Below are positions 42,451-50,858 of a DNA stretch of 64,000 bases, piece after piece (positions within the stretch are counted from its first letter, which is position 1; each line of letters starts with the position of its first letter). The position numbers were made by a program, and so were the translations under genes. Origin of the DNA: Blautia sp900556555 (lineage in GTDB: Bacteria > Bacillota > Clostridia > Lachnospirales > Lachnospiraceae); assembly GCA_964250615.1 (NCBI GenBank), contig CAXUGM010000019.1; one strand, given 5' to 3'. The notes beneath the pieces are model-generated. The model was not told the origin of the DNA and ran no database searches. It was given only the letters and a program-made list of their open reading frames with translations.

Positions 42451-43107
42451 ATGAATCTTGGATTATGGTGCATGATATGCATACCAGTGATGCTGGGATG
42501 TATGTGTCTGCATATTGAAATAAAAGGATGGGGGAAGAAACCGTGGAATATTATTCCTAAATGCCTGAGCACCTGGATGGTAGTGTGCAGCGGCATTCTG
42601 GGTCTCTGGTTTTCAGGAAATGCTCAGGGCATGGCAAAAGGATGGATCATTGCGGCACTTGTACTTTTTCTTCTGGCAGATGCTTTTCTGGAAGTATATT
42701 TTTTTCTTGGGATGGCAGTGTTTGGAATCGGACATGGTGTGCTGATTTTCTGGTTTTTAAAAAATGCTGTCCTGGATTGGAAGAATCTTGTCTTGTGGAT
42801 TTTGTTATGGGGAATTGCAATCCTGCTGTTTCGGAAAGAATTACAGCTGGGAAAAAATAATCCAAAGTTATATGCCATGATGTTATATCCGGGAGTCCTT
42901 ATGGGGATGACATCCATAGCAGTGATGCTGCCTTTTCAAAGGGGAAGAGAGTACCTTTTTGTTGCAGCGGGTGCTGTGCTGTTCAGTATCTCCGATATGA
43001 TGGTAGGAAAAAGTTTTTTTCATAAACTGTCCAAATCTGCGGATTATCTGGCTCTTACCTTATATTACAGCGGGATTTTTTGTTTTTCTCTGTTTTTATG
43101 GATGTGA
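42451..43107 (+). CDS. YhhN family membrane protein (lysoplasmalogenase-like)
   Basis: This 218-aa membrane protein has about seven helices and the YhhN signature: KGWIIAALVLFLLADAFLEV (conserved Asp in a helix) and FFLGMAVFGIGHGVLIFWFLKN. Members hydrolyse the vinyl-ether bond of lysoplasmalogens (TMEM86/YhhN family). Plasmalogens occur in anaerobic Clostridia, so a role in lipid turnover is reasonable, but the assignment is by family only. I start at ATG 42451 behind GGGAGGGTG; ATG 42412 directly after a possible leader ORF is an alternative. The gene ends 8 bp before a terminator that also carries an SdpR-type operator. Confidence 0.8.
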   Translation: MNLGLWCMICIPVMLGCMCLHIEIKGWGKKPWNIIPKCLSTWMVVCSGILGLWFSGNAQGMAKGWIIAALVLFLLADAFLEVYFFLGMAVFGIGHGVLIFWFLKNAVLDWKNLVLWILLWGIAILLFRKELQLGKNNPKLYAMMLYPGVLMGMTSIAVMLPFQRGREYLFVAAGAVLFSISDMMVGKSFFHKLSKSADYLALTLYYSGIFCFSLFLWM

Positions 43108-43114
43108 GATTGTC

Positions 43115-43165
43115 AAAGGCAATACCTATTTAGAAAAAAATCTAAATAGGTATTGCCTTTTTAAA
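43115..43165. terminator. Terminator that doubles as an operator
   Basis: AAAGGCAATACCTATTTAGA (43115-43134) and its exact complement (43141-43160) form a 19-20 bp stem closed by an A-run loop, then TTTT. The inner arms CTATTTAGA and TCTAAATAG repeat in the promoter dyad at 43182, so the hairpin also looks like a second regulator site. Confidence 0.8.
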
Positions 43166-43181
43166 TGCGTTATGCTAGACT

Positions 43182-43205
43182 CTATTTAGAAATATTTCTA
43201 AATAG
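43182..43205 (+). promoter_or_regulatory. sdpR-type operator
   Basis: A perfect 24-bp palindrome, CTATTTAGAAAT followed by ATTTCTAAATAG. It lies 23 bp before the TTG start of the ArsR/SdpR gene and just downstream of a possible -10 box (TAGACT, 43176-43181). Confidence 0.85.
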
Positions 43206-43227
43206 TTTTATGAAAGGAGAGGATCAT

Positions 43228-43509
43228 TTGGGTTTTGCGGAAACTTTTAAAGCACTTTCCGATCCGGTGCGAAGACAAATTCTTGTTTTGTTAAAGGATG
43301 GGAAGAAGTCAGCAGGTGACATTGCGAAAGAATTTGATATGACCCAGGCAACGGTTTCTTATCATTTGTCACAGCTAAAAAAAGCAAAGCTGATTATCGA
43401 ATCAAAGTATAAAAACTTTGTGTTTTACGAGATTAACATTTCTGTCTTTGAAGAAGTAATGTTGTGGTTATCACAGTTTGGAGGAAAAGATCATGAAGAG
43501 AATCAATAA
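43228..43509 (+). CDS. sdpR: SdpR-like ArsR family autorepressor
   Basis: The 93-aa winged-helix regulator has ETFKALSDPVRRQILVLLKDGKKSAGDIAKEFDMTQATVSYHLSQLKKAKLI, the ArsR HTH with no metal-binding Cys pair, as in SdpR. The start is TTG 43228, behind AAGGAG with 9-nt spacing; the longer frame upstream covers the operator and is not used. In B. subtilis SdpR represses sdpRI and is held at the membrane by SdpI. Two palindromes with CTATTTAGA arms lie upstream (43115-43160 and 43182-43205). The gene overlaps sdpI by 17 bp. Confidence 0.88.
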   Translation: MGFAETFKALSDPVRRQILVLLKDGKKSAGDIAKEFDMTQATVSYHLSQLKKAKLIIESKYKNFVFYEINISVFEEVMLWLSQFGGKDHEENQ

Positions 43510-44131
43510 AGAAGTTATGATTTCAACCGTTTTATGCCTGCTTCCTATGGTTTTTGGAATTCTTGTTTATGGAAAACTGCCAGATGAGATTCCTACAAAA
43601 TGGTATTCAGATGGCACGGTAGGGCAGTATATGCCAAAGGCCTTTACGGTGTTCGGGATGCCGGTGTTTTTCGCAGCAATCAATGGATTGGTGCATTTTT
43701 CCATGAACACAGATCCCAAGAAACAGAATATCGGAAGTATGGTTAAGGTGATTGGCAAGTGGGTAATTCCGGTGCTGGCTATGGCAGCAATACCTACAGC
43801 AATCTTGTGGGGAATGGGGATAGAAATTCCTATGGACCGGATACTTCCTGTGATTCTTGGGATTGTATTTGTGCTCATTGGAAATTATTTTCCGAAATGC
43901 AGAAGAAATTATACCACGGGAATCAAGACGCCATGGGCATTAGACAGTGATGAAAACTGGAGAAAAACACATCATATGGCTGCCTTTTTGTGGATCGCAG
44001 CAGGGCTGGTCATGATCGCACAGGTATTTTTGCCGGGAAAAATAGGAATGATAGCAATGGGAATTATGGTTGTATTGTTGATTATCCTTCCTTATGCATA
44101 CTCTTACATCCTTTATCGAAAAGGGATTTAA
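43493..44131 (+). CDS. sdpI: SdpI family immunity/sensor membrane protein
   Basis: A 212-aa membrane protein with six helices. The family marks are FGILVYGKLPDEIPTKWYSDGTVGQYMPKAFTVFGMPVFFAAINGL at the N-terminus and GNYFPKCRRNYTTGIKTPWALDSDENWRKTHHMAAFLWI with a charged loop in the middle. In B. subtilis, SdpI gives immunity to the SdpC toxin and signals to SdpR. No sdpABC toxin genes are in the window, so here the pair may sense envelope stress or foreign toxins. Start ATG 43493 lies inside sdpR, giving translational coupling. Confidence 0.9.
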   Translation: MKRINKEVMISTVLCLLPMVFGILVYGKLPDEIPTKWYSDGTVGQYMPKAFTVFGMPVFFAAINGLVHFSMNTDPKKQNIGSMVKVIGKWVIPVLAMAAIPTAILWGMGIEIPMDRILPVILGIVFVLIGNYFPKCRRNYTTGIKTPWALDSDENWRKTHHMAAFLWIAAGLVMIAQVFLPGKIGMIAMGIMVVLLIILPYAYSYILYRKGI

Positions 44132-44138
44132 TGTTACA

Positions 44139-44185
44139 AGAAGGGACTGTTTATACAGCAAAAGGCTGTATAGGCAGTCCCTTCT
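44139..44185. other. Long hairpin between sdpI and rqcH
   Basis: AGAAGGGACTG with CAGTCCCTTCT, and an inner TATACAGC with GCTGTATA, form a nearly perfect stem. It lacks a T-run on either strand, so terminator action is uncertain. The genes on both sides converge on it. Confidence 0.65.
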
Positions 44186-44189
44186 GGGA

Positions 44190-45935
44190 TCATTCTTCGA
44201 TTAGTTTTAGTCCAGAGATGTCTGGCTCGATCATAAGGGAATAATTGGTATAATACACCACAAATCCCGGTTTGGAACCATTTGGTTTTTTGACATGCTT
44301 TTTTTGGATATAGTCAATTTCCACTTTCGGTGCTGTCCGGCCGCTGGAATAGTAGGCAGCCAGTTTTCCTGCTTCCTCAAAGGTTCTGTCCGGCAGTTCC
44401 TCATTTCTGCTTTTTACGATGACATGAGAACCAGCCATTTTTTTGGCGTGGAACCACCAGTCATTGCCTGTAGCAAATTTGAAAGTAAGTTCTTCGTTCT
44501 GATAGTTATTTTTTCCCACATAGATATCATAACCGTCACTGGAAAGATAGTGGAGTGGCTTTGATTTTGCCAGTGCTTTTTTCTTTCCGGTATAATGTTT
44601 TTTGATGTAGCCATATTCCTGGAGTTCTTCTTTGATCTGAGCCAGATCACTTTCCAGAATCGCAATGTCAAGCGCTGTGCTGATGGATTCCAGGTGAAGA
44701 ATTTCTGTCTCCGTATCCTGAAGCTGTTCTTCCAGAGCCTGGGCAGTACGTTTTAGTTTGTTATACTTATCAAAGTATTTTTTTGCATTTTCCTGCGGGG
44801 TCATGGTAGGATCCAGAGGAATGGTAATCTCTTCATTGGTATAATAGTTCAAAGCCTGGAAGGATTTACAGCCGCTCTCCAGATTATAGCCGTATGTGTT
44901 GATCAGTTCTCCATATACTTTATATTTTTCCATTTTTTCCGTATCCTTCATCTGTTTTGCCTGAAGGTCGAATTTTTTCCGGTTCCGCTCAAGAGCCGTC
45001 TGTACGATTCGGCGAAGATCCGAAGATTTCTGGCGGATACGGGTGATGGCATCTTTTTCTGCATAATACTGCTCTAATACCCTGGACATGGAATCAAAGG
45101 ATTTCACAGAAAAGCCCTGGTATTTGGTCAATGCAATACCGCCATATTCCACTGGTTCCCCATCCTCATTATAAACAATGTTCGGTTCAAATTCCCCATG
45201 GCTTACTTCCTCCATCACACGGGCAAAGGTGTGGTAGAGATGCTCTTTGGCTGGCTGGGTCAGGGACTGGCAGGAAGCACTCCCGTCAATGGATGCCCGA
45301 AAGCAGATCTCTTCTGCGATACAGGGGCTGATTCCGGTAAGAGAGGTATAGAGGGCTTTTGCCACAGGTACGGGTTTGGGATATACGGTATCAAAAAAGG
45401 TGGTTTCTGATACCGTGAGGGGATTGTATTTGTCCTGTGTTTTAGGAAGAAAATAGTTTCTTCCAGGCAGCACTTCCCGGACAGAGCTGACATTGCAGGA
45501 CACATGTTTGATGCTGTCTAAGATCATCCGTTCTTCATTTAAGAAAATGATGTTGCTGTGTTTTCCCATGATTTCTACTACCAGGATTTTGAAACAGGGA
45601 TCCCCAAGTTCGTTGAGATGCTCGATACGGAACTCAATGGCACGCTCCATATCCGGCTGTGTTACAGCGGCAAGCCGCCCGCTTCCGATGTGCTTTCGAA
45701 GCAGCATGCAGAAATTAGGGGCTGTGAGGGGGCTGGTTTTGTTTTTATCCGTGAAATAGATCAGAGGGAGAGAAGCACTGGCTGAGATTAAAAGCCGGTA
45801 CTGGGTTTTATTGTTTTTTATGGTGATCAACAGTTCGTCAGGCTCTGGCTGGGCGATTTTGTTGATTTTTCCGCCTACGATGGTTTCTTGAAATTCTTTT
45901 ACAATATTTGCTATGGTAATGCCGTCAAATGCCAT
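44190..45935 (-). CDS. rqcH: Rqc2/RqcH-like NFACT protein
   Basis: The 581-aa minus-strand protein binds stalled large ribosomal subunits and directs C-terminal alanine tailing, marking nascent chains for proteolysis in Firmicutes. It has the NFACT-N domain (MAFDGITIANIVKEFQETIVGGKINKIAQPEPDE), a long coiled coil (about residues 290-430) and the NFACT-R domain (FATGNDWWFHAKKMAGSHVIVKSRNEELPDRTFEEAG). Family members are also called fibronectin-binding protein FbpA. The length is normal. It is transcribed alone, divergent from yicC. Confidence 0.92.
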   Translation of the reverse strand: MAFDGITIANIVKEFQETIVGGKINKIAQPEPDELLITIKNNKTQYRLLISASASLPLIYFTDKNKTSPLTAPNFCMLLRKHIGSGRLAAVTQPDMERAIEFRIEHLNELGDPCFKILVVEIMGKHSNIIFLNEERMILDSIKHVSCNVSSVREVLPGRNYFLPKTQDKYNPLTVSETTFFDTVYPKPVPVAKALYTSLTGISPCIAEEICFRASIDGSASCQSLTQPAKEHLYHTFARVMEEVSHGEFEPNIVYNEDGEPVEYGGIALTKYQGFSVKSFDSMSRVLEQYYAEKDAITRIRQKSSDLRRIVQTALERNRKKFDLQAKQMKDTEKMEKYKVYGELINTYGYNLESGCKSFQALNYYTNEEITIPLDPTMTPQENAKKYFDKYNKLKRTAQALEEQLQDTETEILHLESISTALDIAILESDLAQIKEELQEYGYIKKHYTGKKKALAKSKPLHYLSSDGYDIYVGKNNYQNEELTFKFATGNDWWFHAKKMAGSHVIVKSRNEELPDRTFEEAGKLAAYYSSGRTAPKVEIDYIQKKHVKKPNGSKPGFVVYYTNYSLMIEPDISGLKLIEE

Positions 45936-46015
45936 AATGGTCTCCTTTATTCTGTGTTTCTGAATAATTACTGTTTTTTATTTTAGCACAAATTTCTCTG
46001 TCAGGCAAAAAGTAT

Positions 46016-46044
46016 TTGACGGGTCTGTGGGTTTGAATTATAAT
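46016..46044 (+). promoter_or_regulatory. yicC promoter
   Basis: TTGACG (46016-46021) and TATAAT (46039-46044) are 17 bp apart, giving a strong sigma-A promoter for the yicC-remA-gmk-rpoZ unit. Confidence 0.85.
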
Positions 46045-46101
46045 AATCATGTATGTTTATGCCTTATGGTAAATAAAAGACATAAGAAAAGAGTTTTCAA
46101 C

Positions 46102-46980
46102 ATGATAAAAAGCATGACCGGCTTTGGCAGAGCCGAGCTATTGGATGAGGAAAAAAAGATTACAGTTGAGATGAAAGCTGTCAATCACCGCTATCTGGAT
46201 ATTAATATGAGGATGCCGAAAAAACTCAGCGTATTCGAAGCATCGATCCGTACTCTTTTAAGAGAATATATCCAGAGAGGAAAAGTAGACCTGTTTATCA
46301 CTTATGAGGATTATACCCAGAGCAGAGTTTCTGTGAAGTATAACCGGGAAATTGCAGCCCAGTATCTGGAGCATCTGAATGAAATCAGCGAAGAATTCCG
46401 GTTAGACGGGGAAATCCGTGCCATTGATCTTTCTCGTTTTCCTGAGGTTTTTACCATGGAAGAACAGAGCCAGGATGAAAAGGAGTTATGGGGTTCTCTT
46501 GCAGAAACAATCAGGAAGGCGGCCAGCCAGTTCGTGGAGACAAGAACCCAGGAAGGTGCTCATTTGAAGCAGGATATTCTGGACAAACTTCATGGTATGG
46601 TGGAGAAAGTAGAGCAGGTAGAAACACGTTCACCTCAGATTTTGAAGGAATACAGGGAAAAACTGGAAACCAAGGTAAAAGAACTGCTAGGGGATACCCA
46701 GATGGAAGAAGGCAGAATCGCTGCAGAGGTCATTCTGTTTGCGGATAAAATCTGTACGGATGAGGAGACTGTCCGTTTAAAGAGCCACATTCATCATATG
46801 GAGCAGGTGCTATCAGAAGATGAAGGAATCGGAAGAAAGCTGGATTTTATTGCCCAGGAAATGAACCGGGAGGCAAATACTATTTTATCTAAGGCAAACG
46901 ATTTGGAAACTTCTAATCTTGCCATAGACTTGAAAACTGAAATAGAGAAAATCCGTGAGCAGATTCAGAATATTGAATAA
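46102..46980 (+). CDS. yicC: YicC family endoribonuclease
   Basis: A protein of about 292 aa, from ATG 46102. The hallmark MTGFGRAE opening (IKSMTGFGRAELLDEEKKITVEMKAVNHRYLDINMRMPK) and the C-terminal GRKLDFIAQEMNREANTILSKANDL block are both present. YicC proteins have been described as endoribonucleases involved in RNA turnover. The earlier in-frame start covers the promoter and is not used. It begins a unit with remA (19-bp gap), gmk and rpoZ, as in many Firmicutes. Confidence 0.93.
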   Translation: MIKSMTGFGRAELLDEEKKITVEMKAVNHRYLDINMRMPKKLSVFEASIRTLLREYIQRGKVDLFITYEDYTQSRVSVKYNREIAAQYLEHLNEISEEFRLDGEIRAIDLSRFPEVFTMEEQSQDEKELWGSLAETIRKAASQFVETRTQEGAHLKQDILDKLHGMVEKVEQVETRSPQILKEYREKLETKVKELLGDTQMEEGRIAAEVILFADKICTDEETVRLKSHIHHMEQVLSEDEGIGRKLDFIAQEMNREANTILSKANDLETSNLAIDLKTEIEKIREQIQNIE

Positions 46981-46999
46981 GCAGGAAGAAGGATAAACA

Positions 47000-47272
47000 A
47001 TGGCAAAACTATTGAATATCGGGTTTGGAAACGTAGTAAATATGGATAAAGTGGTAGCAGTAGTAAGTCCCGATGCAGCACCGATCAAACGTCTGGTGCA
47101 GGCAGCCAAGGAATCAGGAAGGGCTGTGGACGCTACTCAGGGAAGGAAGACCAAGGCAGTCCTGGTCACAGACGGGGATATGCTGGTTTTGTCTGCCTTA
47201 CAGCCGGAGACCATAGCGAAGCGTTTTGGGGTTTTTTCAGAAAATGACACAAAAGGGGAATATGATGGCTGA
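47000..47272 (+). CDS. remA: RemA-like regulator (DUF370)
   Basis: The 90-aa RemA family DNA-binding protein has the whole-family sequence: LLNIGFGNVVNMDKVVAVVSPDAAPIKRLVQAAKESGRAVDATQGRKTKAVLVTDGDMLVLSALQPETIAKR. In B. subtilis, RemA forms a ring that wraps DNA and activates matrix and osmoprotection genes. It lies between yicC and gmk, its usual place, and overlaps gmk by 11 bp. AAGGATAAA lies before ATG 47000. Target genes cannot be seen from this window. Confidence 0.93.
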   Translation: MAKLLNIGFGNVVNMDKVVAVVSPDAAPIKRLVQAAKESGRAVDATQGRKTKAVLVTDGDMLVLSALQPETIAKRFGVFSENDTKGEYDG

Positions 47273-47903
47273 GAGAGGAATTTTAGTAGTAGTTTCCGGA
47301 TTTTCCGGTGCAGGAAAAGGTACACTGATGAAGCGTCTCATGGAGAAATACGACAATTATGCATTGTCTGTTTCTGCCACCACCAGGACACCGAGACCGG
47401 GAGAAGAACACGGAAGAGAATATTTCTTCCATACAAAACAGGAATTTGAAGAATTGATCTTACAGGATGCTCTGATTGAATATGCCCAGTATGTAGATAA
47501 TTATTACGGTACACCGAAGGCATATGTAGAGAAGCAGTTAAATGCAGGCAAGGATGTGATTCTGGAGATAGAGATCCAGGGTGCGTTAAAAGTAAAAGAG
47601 AAGCTTCCGGATACCCTGCTGCTGTTTGTGACACCGCCTTCTGCAGAAGAGCTGAAACACCGTCTGGTGAACCGTGGCACAGAGAGCATGGAAGTGATTG
47701 AATCAAGACTCAGAAGAGCTGCCCAAGAAGCAAAAGCCATGCCTGAGTATGATTATATATTGATCAATGACCAGATTGAAGAATGTGTGGATACCATGCA
47801 TTCCGTGATTCAGAGTCAGCACGATACGGTGAGAAACCGCAGTGCATTTATCACAAAAATCACAGAAGAAATCGCTGTATTTGAGAAAGGAGAAGAAGTA
47901 TGA
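47262..47903 (+). CDS. gmk: Guanylate kinase
   Basis: Gmk converts GMP to GDP with ATP. The P-loop GFSGAGKGT lies at about residues 12-20, then the GMP-binding block TTRTPRPGEEHGREYFF and the lid region with NRGTESMEVIESRLRRA. The length of about 213 aa is typical. The start is ATG 47262 or the next codon ATG 47265, inside remA, with AAGGGG just upstream; the former annotation of a longer frame is not supported. It overlaps rpoZ by 4 bp (ATGA), so the two are translationally coupled. Confidence 0.95.
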   Translation: MMAERGILVVVSGFSGAGKGTLMKRLMEKYDNYALSVSATTRTPRPGEEHGREYFFHTKQEFEELILQDALIEYAQYVDNYYGTPKAYVEKQLNAGKDVILEIEIQGALKVKEKLPDTLLLFVTPPSAEELKHRLVNRGTESMEVIESRLRRAAQEAKAMPEYDYILINDQIEECVDTMHSVIQSQHDTVRNRSAFITKITEEIAVFEKGEEV

Positions 47904-48151
47904 TACATCCATCTTACACAGAATTAATGGAAGCAATCAACGAAGGAGCAGAAATGGAGGACGAACCATTAGTAACCAGCCGTTACTCTGTTGTCCTTGC
48001 AACAAGCAAAAGAGCCAGACAGCTTATTGCAGGCAAGGAACCACTGGTTCGTACAGATGGGAAGAAACCACTTTCCACTGCTGTAGAAGAGATTTACAAA
48101 GGAAGAGTTCATATTCTGCCTGAGGAAGAAGAGACAGAAGAAGAGGAATAA
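47900..48151 (+). CDS. rpoZ: RNA polymerase omega subunit
   Basis: The 83-aa omega subunit helps assemble the beta' subunit. The family core LVTSRYSVVLATSKRARQLIAGKEP, the clasp helix, lies at residues 24-49, followed by KPLSTAVEEIYKGRVHIL and an acidic tail of Glu residues (EEEETEEEE). Length and sequence fit clostridial RpoZ. It overlaps gmk by 4 bp and ends the yicC-remA-gmk-rpoZ unit, a standard Firmicute order. rimO starts 69 bp further on. Confidence 0.95.
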   Translation: MIHPSYTELMEAINEGAEMEDEPLVTSRYSVVLATSKRARQLIAGKEPLVRTDGKKPLSTAVEEIYKGRVHILPEEEETEEEE

Positions 48152-48219
48152 GATTCTAAGGACTGCCGGCAGCAGATGCAGGTAGTCCTTTCTGACATTT
48201 GAGAAAACCAGGAGGACAC

Positions 48220-49560
48220 ATGAAAAAAGTATTGTTTATTTCCCTTGGCTGTGATAAGAATCTGACGGATTCCGAGGAAATGCTTGGAATGCTGGTGGAG
48301 AATGGGTATGAGATCACCAATGATGAGACAGAAGCAGAAGTGATTGTGATTAATACCTGTGCTTTTATCCATGATGCCAAGGAAGAGAGCGTCAACACCA
48401 TTCTTGAGATGGCAAGATACAAGGAAAAAGGCACATGCAAAGCACTTTTGGTAACCGGATGCCTGGCCCAGCGGTATAAAGAAGAGATTGTCGGAGAAAT
48501 TCCAGAGGTGGATGCGGTGCTTGGAACAGCCAGCTATGATGAGATCATTAAGGCTTTAAACCAGGTATTTTCCGGGGAATCTTTCTTAGAATTTAAAGAT
48601 ATCAATTCCCTTCCAAAGCACAGCAGGAAAAGAGTCATCACCACAGGCGGATATTTTGAATATCTGAAAATCGCAGAGGGCTGCGACAAACACTGCACCT
48701 ACTGCATCATTCCAAAGCTGCGTGGAAATTTCCGGAGTATTCCTATGGAGCAGCTTCTTAGTCAGGCTGAGTACCTGGCAGAACAAGGTGTGCGGGAATT
48801 GATTCTGGTAGCACAGGAGACTACAGTTTATGGAAAGGACTTATATGGAGAGAAGAGCCTGCATATTCTTCTGAAAAAACTGTGCCAGATTCCTGGAATC
48901 CAGTGGATCCGGGTTCTCTACTGCTATCCGGAAGAGATTTATCCAGAGCTGATTCAGACGATGAAAGAAGAACCAAAAATCTGCCATTATCTGGATCTGC
49001 CGATTCAGCACTGCAGCGACAGGATTTTAAAAAGAATGGGAAGAAGAACCACGAAGCAGGAGCTTGTGGATATCGTAGAAACCTTACGTAGAGAAATCCC
49101 TGACATTATTTTGCGTACCACCCTCATCACAGGATTTCCGGGAGAAACCCAGGAAGACCATGAAGAACTGATGGAATTTATAGATACCATGGAATTTGAC
49201 CGTCTTGGTGTCTTTACTTATTCTCCGGAAGAGGATACCCCGGCTGCAATCATGCCGGATCAGATTGACGAAGAGGTGAAACTGGACCGCCAGGCAGAGC
49301 TGATGGAGCTGCAGCAGGAAATCTCCCTGGATAAAGGAAATGACAAGATTGGTTCTGTGGTGGAAGTCATGATTGAAGGGAAAGTGGCAGACGAAAATGC
49401 CTATGTGGCACGTACTTATGGAGATGCCCCCAATGTAGACGGATATATTTTCGTAAACACCGGCACGGAGCTGATGTCAGGAGATTTTGCCAGAGTCCAC
49501 GTAACAGGGGCACTGGAATACGATTTGATAGGAGAATTAGAAGATGAATACACCGAATAA
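48220..49560 (+). CDS. rimO: Ribosomal protein uS12 methylthiotransferase RimO
   Basis: A 446-aa radical SAM enzyme that methylthiolates an Asp of ribosomal protein S12. The N-terminal UPF0004 domain holds three cluster cysteines, for example SLGCDKN and INTCAF. The radical SAM site CDKHCTYCIIP lies near residue 150, and a TRAM domain forms the C-terminus (VVEVMIEGKVADENAYVARTYGDAP). The DSEEMLG and GTASYDEI parts separate it from MiaB. AGGAGG precedes ATG 48220. The last 17 bp overlap pgsA. Confidence 0.94.
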   Translation: MKKVLFISLGCDKNLTDSEEMLGMLVENGYEITNDETEAEVIVINTCAFIHDAKEESVNTILEMARYKEKGTCKALLVTGCLAQRYKEEIVGEIPEVDAVLGTASYDEIIKALNQVFSGESFLEFKDINSLPKHSRKRVITTGGYFEYLKIAEGCDKHCTYCIIPKLRGNFRSIPMEQLLSQAEYLAEQGVRELILVAQETTVYGKDLYGEKSLHILLKKLCQIPGIQWIRVLYCYPEEIYPELIQTMKEEPKICHYLDLPIQHCSDRILKRMGRRTTKQELVDIVETLRREIPDIILRTTLITGFPGETQEDHEELMEFIDTMEFDRLGVFTYSPEEDTPAAIMPDQIDEEVKLDRQAELMELQQEISLDKGNDKIGSVVEVMIEGKVADENAYVARTYGDAPNVDGYIFVNTGTELMSGDFARVHVTGALEYDLIGELEDEYTE

Positions 49561-50086
49561 ACTTACCATAGCAAGAATCATTATGATTCCATTTTTTGTT
49601 GCGTTCTTAATGTATGATATCACCGGAAATGCAGATAAATGGATTGCCCTGGCAATTTTCGTGATTGCCAGCCTTACGGATACCCTGGATGGTTATCTGG
49701 CAAGAAAATATCATCTGGTAACCAACTTTGGAAAATTTATGGACCCATTGGCAGATAAACTGCTGGTATGTTCTGCACTGATCTGCTTTACTGCAACTGG
49801 CCAGCTTGCTGCATGGATCACCATTATCATTATCGCAAGAGAATTTATCATCAGCGGATTCCGTCTGATTGCAGCAGACAATGGTATTGTTATTGCAGCC
49901 AGCTACTGGGGCAAATTTAAAACCGTTTCCCAGATGATCATGATTATCCTTATGATCATGAATCTGGAACATCCGGTTTTCCAGGGAGCTATCACAGTGT
50001 TTGTTGTGATCGCAGTGGCTCTTACCGTGATTTCACTGATTGATTATATTGTAAAGAACAAGAGTGTACTTAGCATGCAGGATTAA
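49544..50086 (+). CDS. pgsA: CDP-diacylglycerol-glycerol-3-phosphate 3-phosphatidyltransferase
   Basis: PgsA (180 aa) makes phosphatidylglycerol phosphate from CDP-diacylglycerol and glycerol-3-phosphate at the membrane. The CDP-alcohol phosphotransferase motif is complete: SLTDTLDGYLARKYHLVTNFGKFMDPLADK, which matches D-x2-DG-x2-AR-x8-G-x3-D-x3-D. Four to five hydrophobic helices are present. It starts inside rimO (17-bp overlap) and is followed after 15 bp by the cinA-like gene, an order seen in many Firmicutes. cls at 54929 uses its product further on. Confidence 0.95.
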   Translation: MNTPNKLTIARIIMIPFFVAFLMYDITGNADKWIALAIFVIASLTDTLDGYLARKYHLVTNFGKFMDPLADKLLVCSALICFTATGQLAAWITIIIIAREFIISGFRLIAADNGIVIAASYWGKFKTVSQMIMIILMIMNLEHPVFQGAITVFVVIAVALTVISLIDYIVKNKSVLSMQD

Positions 50087-50101
50087 AGGGAGTGAGTGAA
50101 C

Positions 50102-50857
50102 ATGACCACAGATTTGAATTGTGTGGAAACAGAGATCATTAAACTTTGTGGAATTGAGAGAAATGAAGTTGACCAGACGATTGCAGATTTGAAGGAACAA
50201 CTGAAAGAGACAGAGATTTCTATTTGTGAGCAGCCAGGAGAGGTACACTTGAAGATAACTGCAAAAGCCGAGAGTGAAAAAGAAGCGAGAAAACTTCTGA
50301 AACCTCTGGTCAGAGAGCTGAAGGTCCGCTTTGGTGCCAGTATCTATACCACAGATGAAGACAAGAATCTGGAAACCGCTGTAGTAGAACTATTGAGAAA
50401 TCAGGATCTTACAGTAACGACCATTGAATCCTGTACAGGTGGTGCCCTGTCTGCCAGAATTGTAGATGTACCGGGTGCTTCCGAAGTATTTAAACAGGGA
50501 TTTATCACTTATTCCAACAAGGCAAAGAAACGTTTCGCCATGGTGAAGAAGAGTACCTTGAAGGAATACAGTGCAGTCAGTGAGAAATGTGCTAGAGAGA
50601 TGGCCAAAGGCGGTACCTTTACCACAGGGTCTGATGTAGGGATTTCTGTCACAGGTTTTGCCGGGCCAGACGGAGGCAGTGAGGCAGCACCGGTGGGTAC
50701 CGTGTTTATCGGATGCAATTTCAAGGGAAAAACCGTGGTCAGGGAACATCATTTCCAGGGAGACCGAAGCAGCATAAGAGAACAGGCGGTTGTCTATGCC
50801 CTGGCACTGCTCCGGGAATGCATTCTGGAAAATTTCAAACAAAAAAAGGGGAAATAG
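50102..50857 (+). CDS. CinA/PncC family protein lacking the N-terminal MoaB-like domain
   Basis: A 251-aa protein with the C-terminal amidohydrolase domain of CinA: NLETAVVELLRNQDLTVTTIESCTGGALSARIVDVPGASEVFKQGFITYSNKAK, VSITGFAGPDGG-like ISVTGFAGPDGG and PVGTVFIG. This domain hydrolyses nicotinamide mononucleotide. The first 90 residues look like the KH-type linker of CinA rather than the usual MoaB-like domain, which is absent, although full CinA is about 410 aa. I chose ATG 50102 behind AAAGGGAG. It follows pgsA and stands before a pair of minus-strand genes. Confidence 0.82.
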   Translation: MTTDLNCVETEIIKLCGIERNEVDQTIADLKEQLKETEISICEQPGEVHLKITAKAESEKEARKLLKPLVRELKVRFGASIYTTDEDKNLETAVVELLRNQDLTVTTIESCTGGALSARIVDVPGASEVFKQGFITYSNKAKKRFAMVKKSTLKEYSAVSEKCAREMAKGGTFTTGSDVGISVTGFAGPDGGSEAAPVGTVFIGCNFKGKTVVREHHFQGDRSSIREQAVVYALALLRECILENFKQKKGK

Positions 50858-50858
50858 T

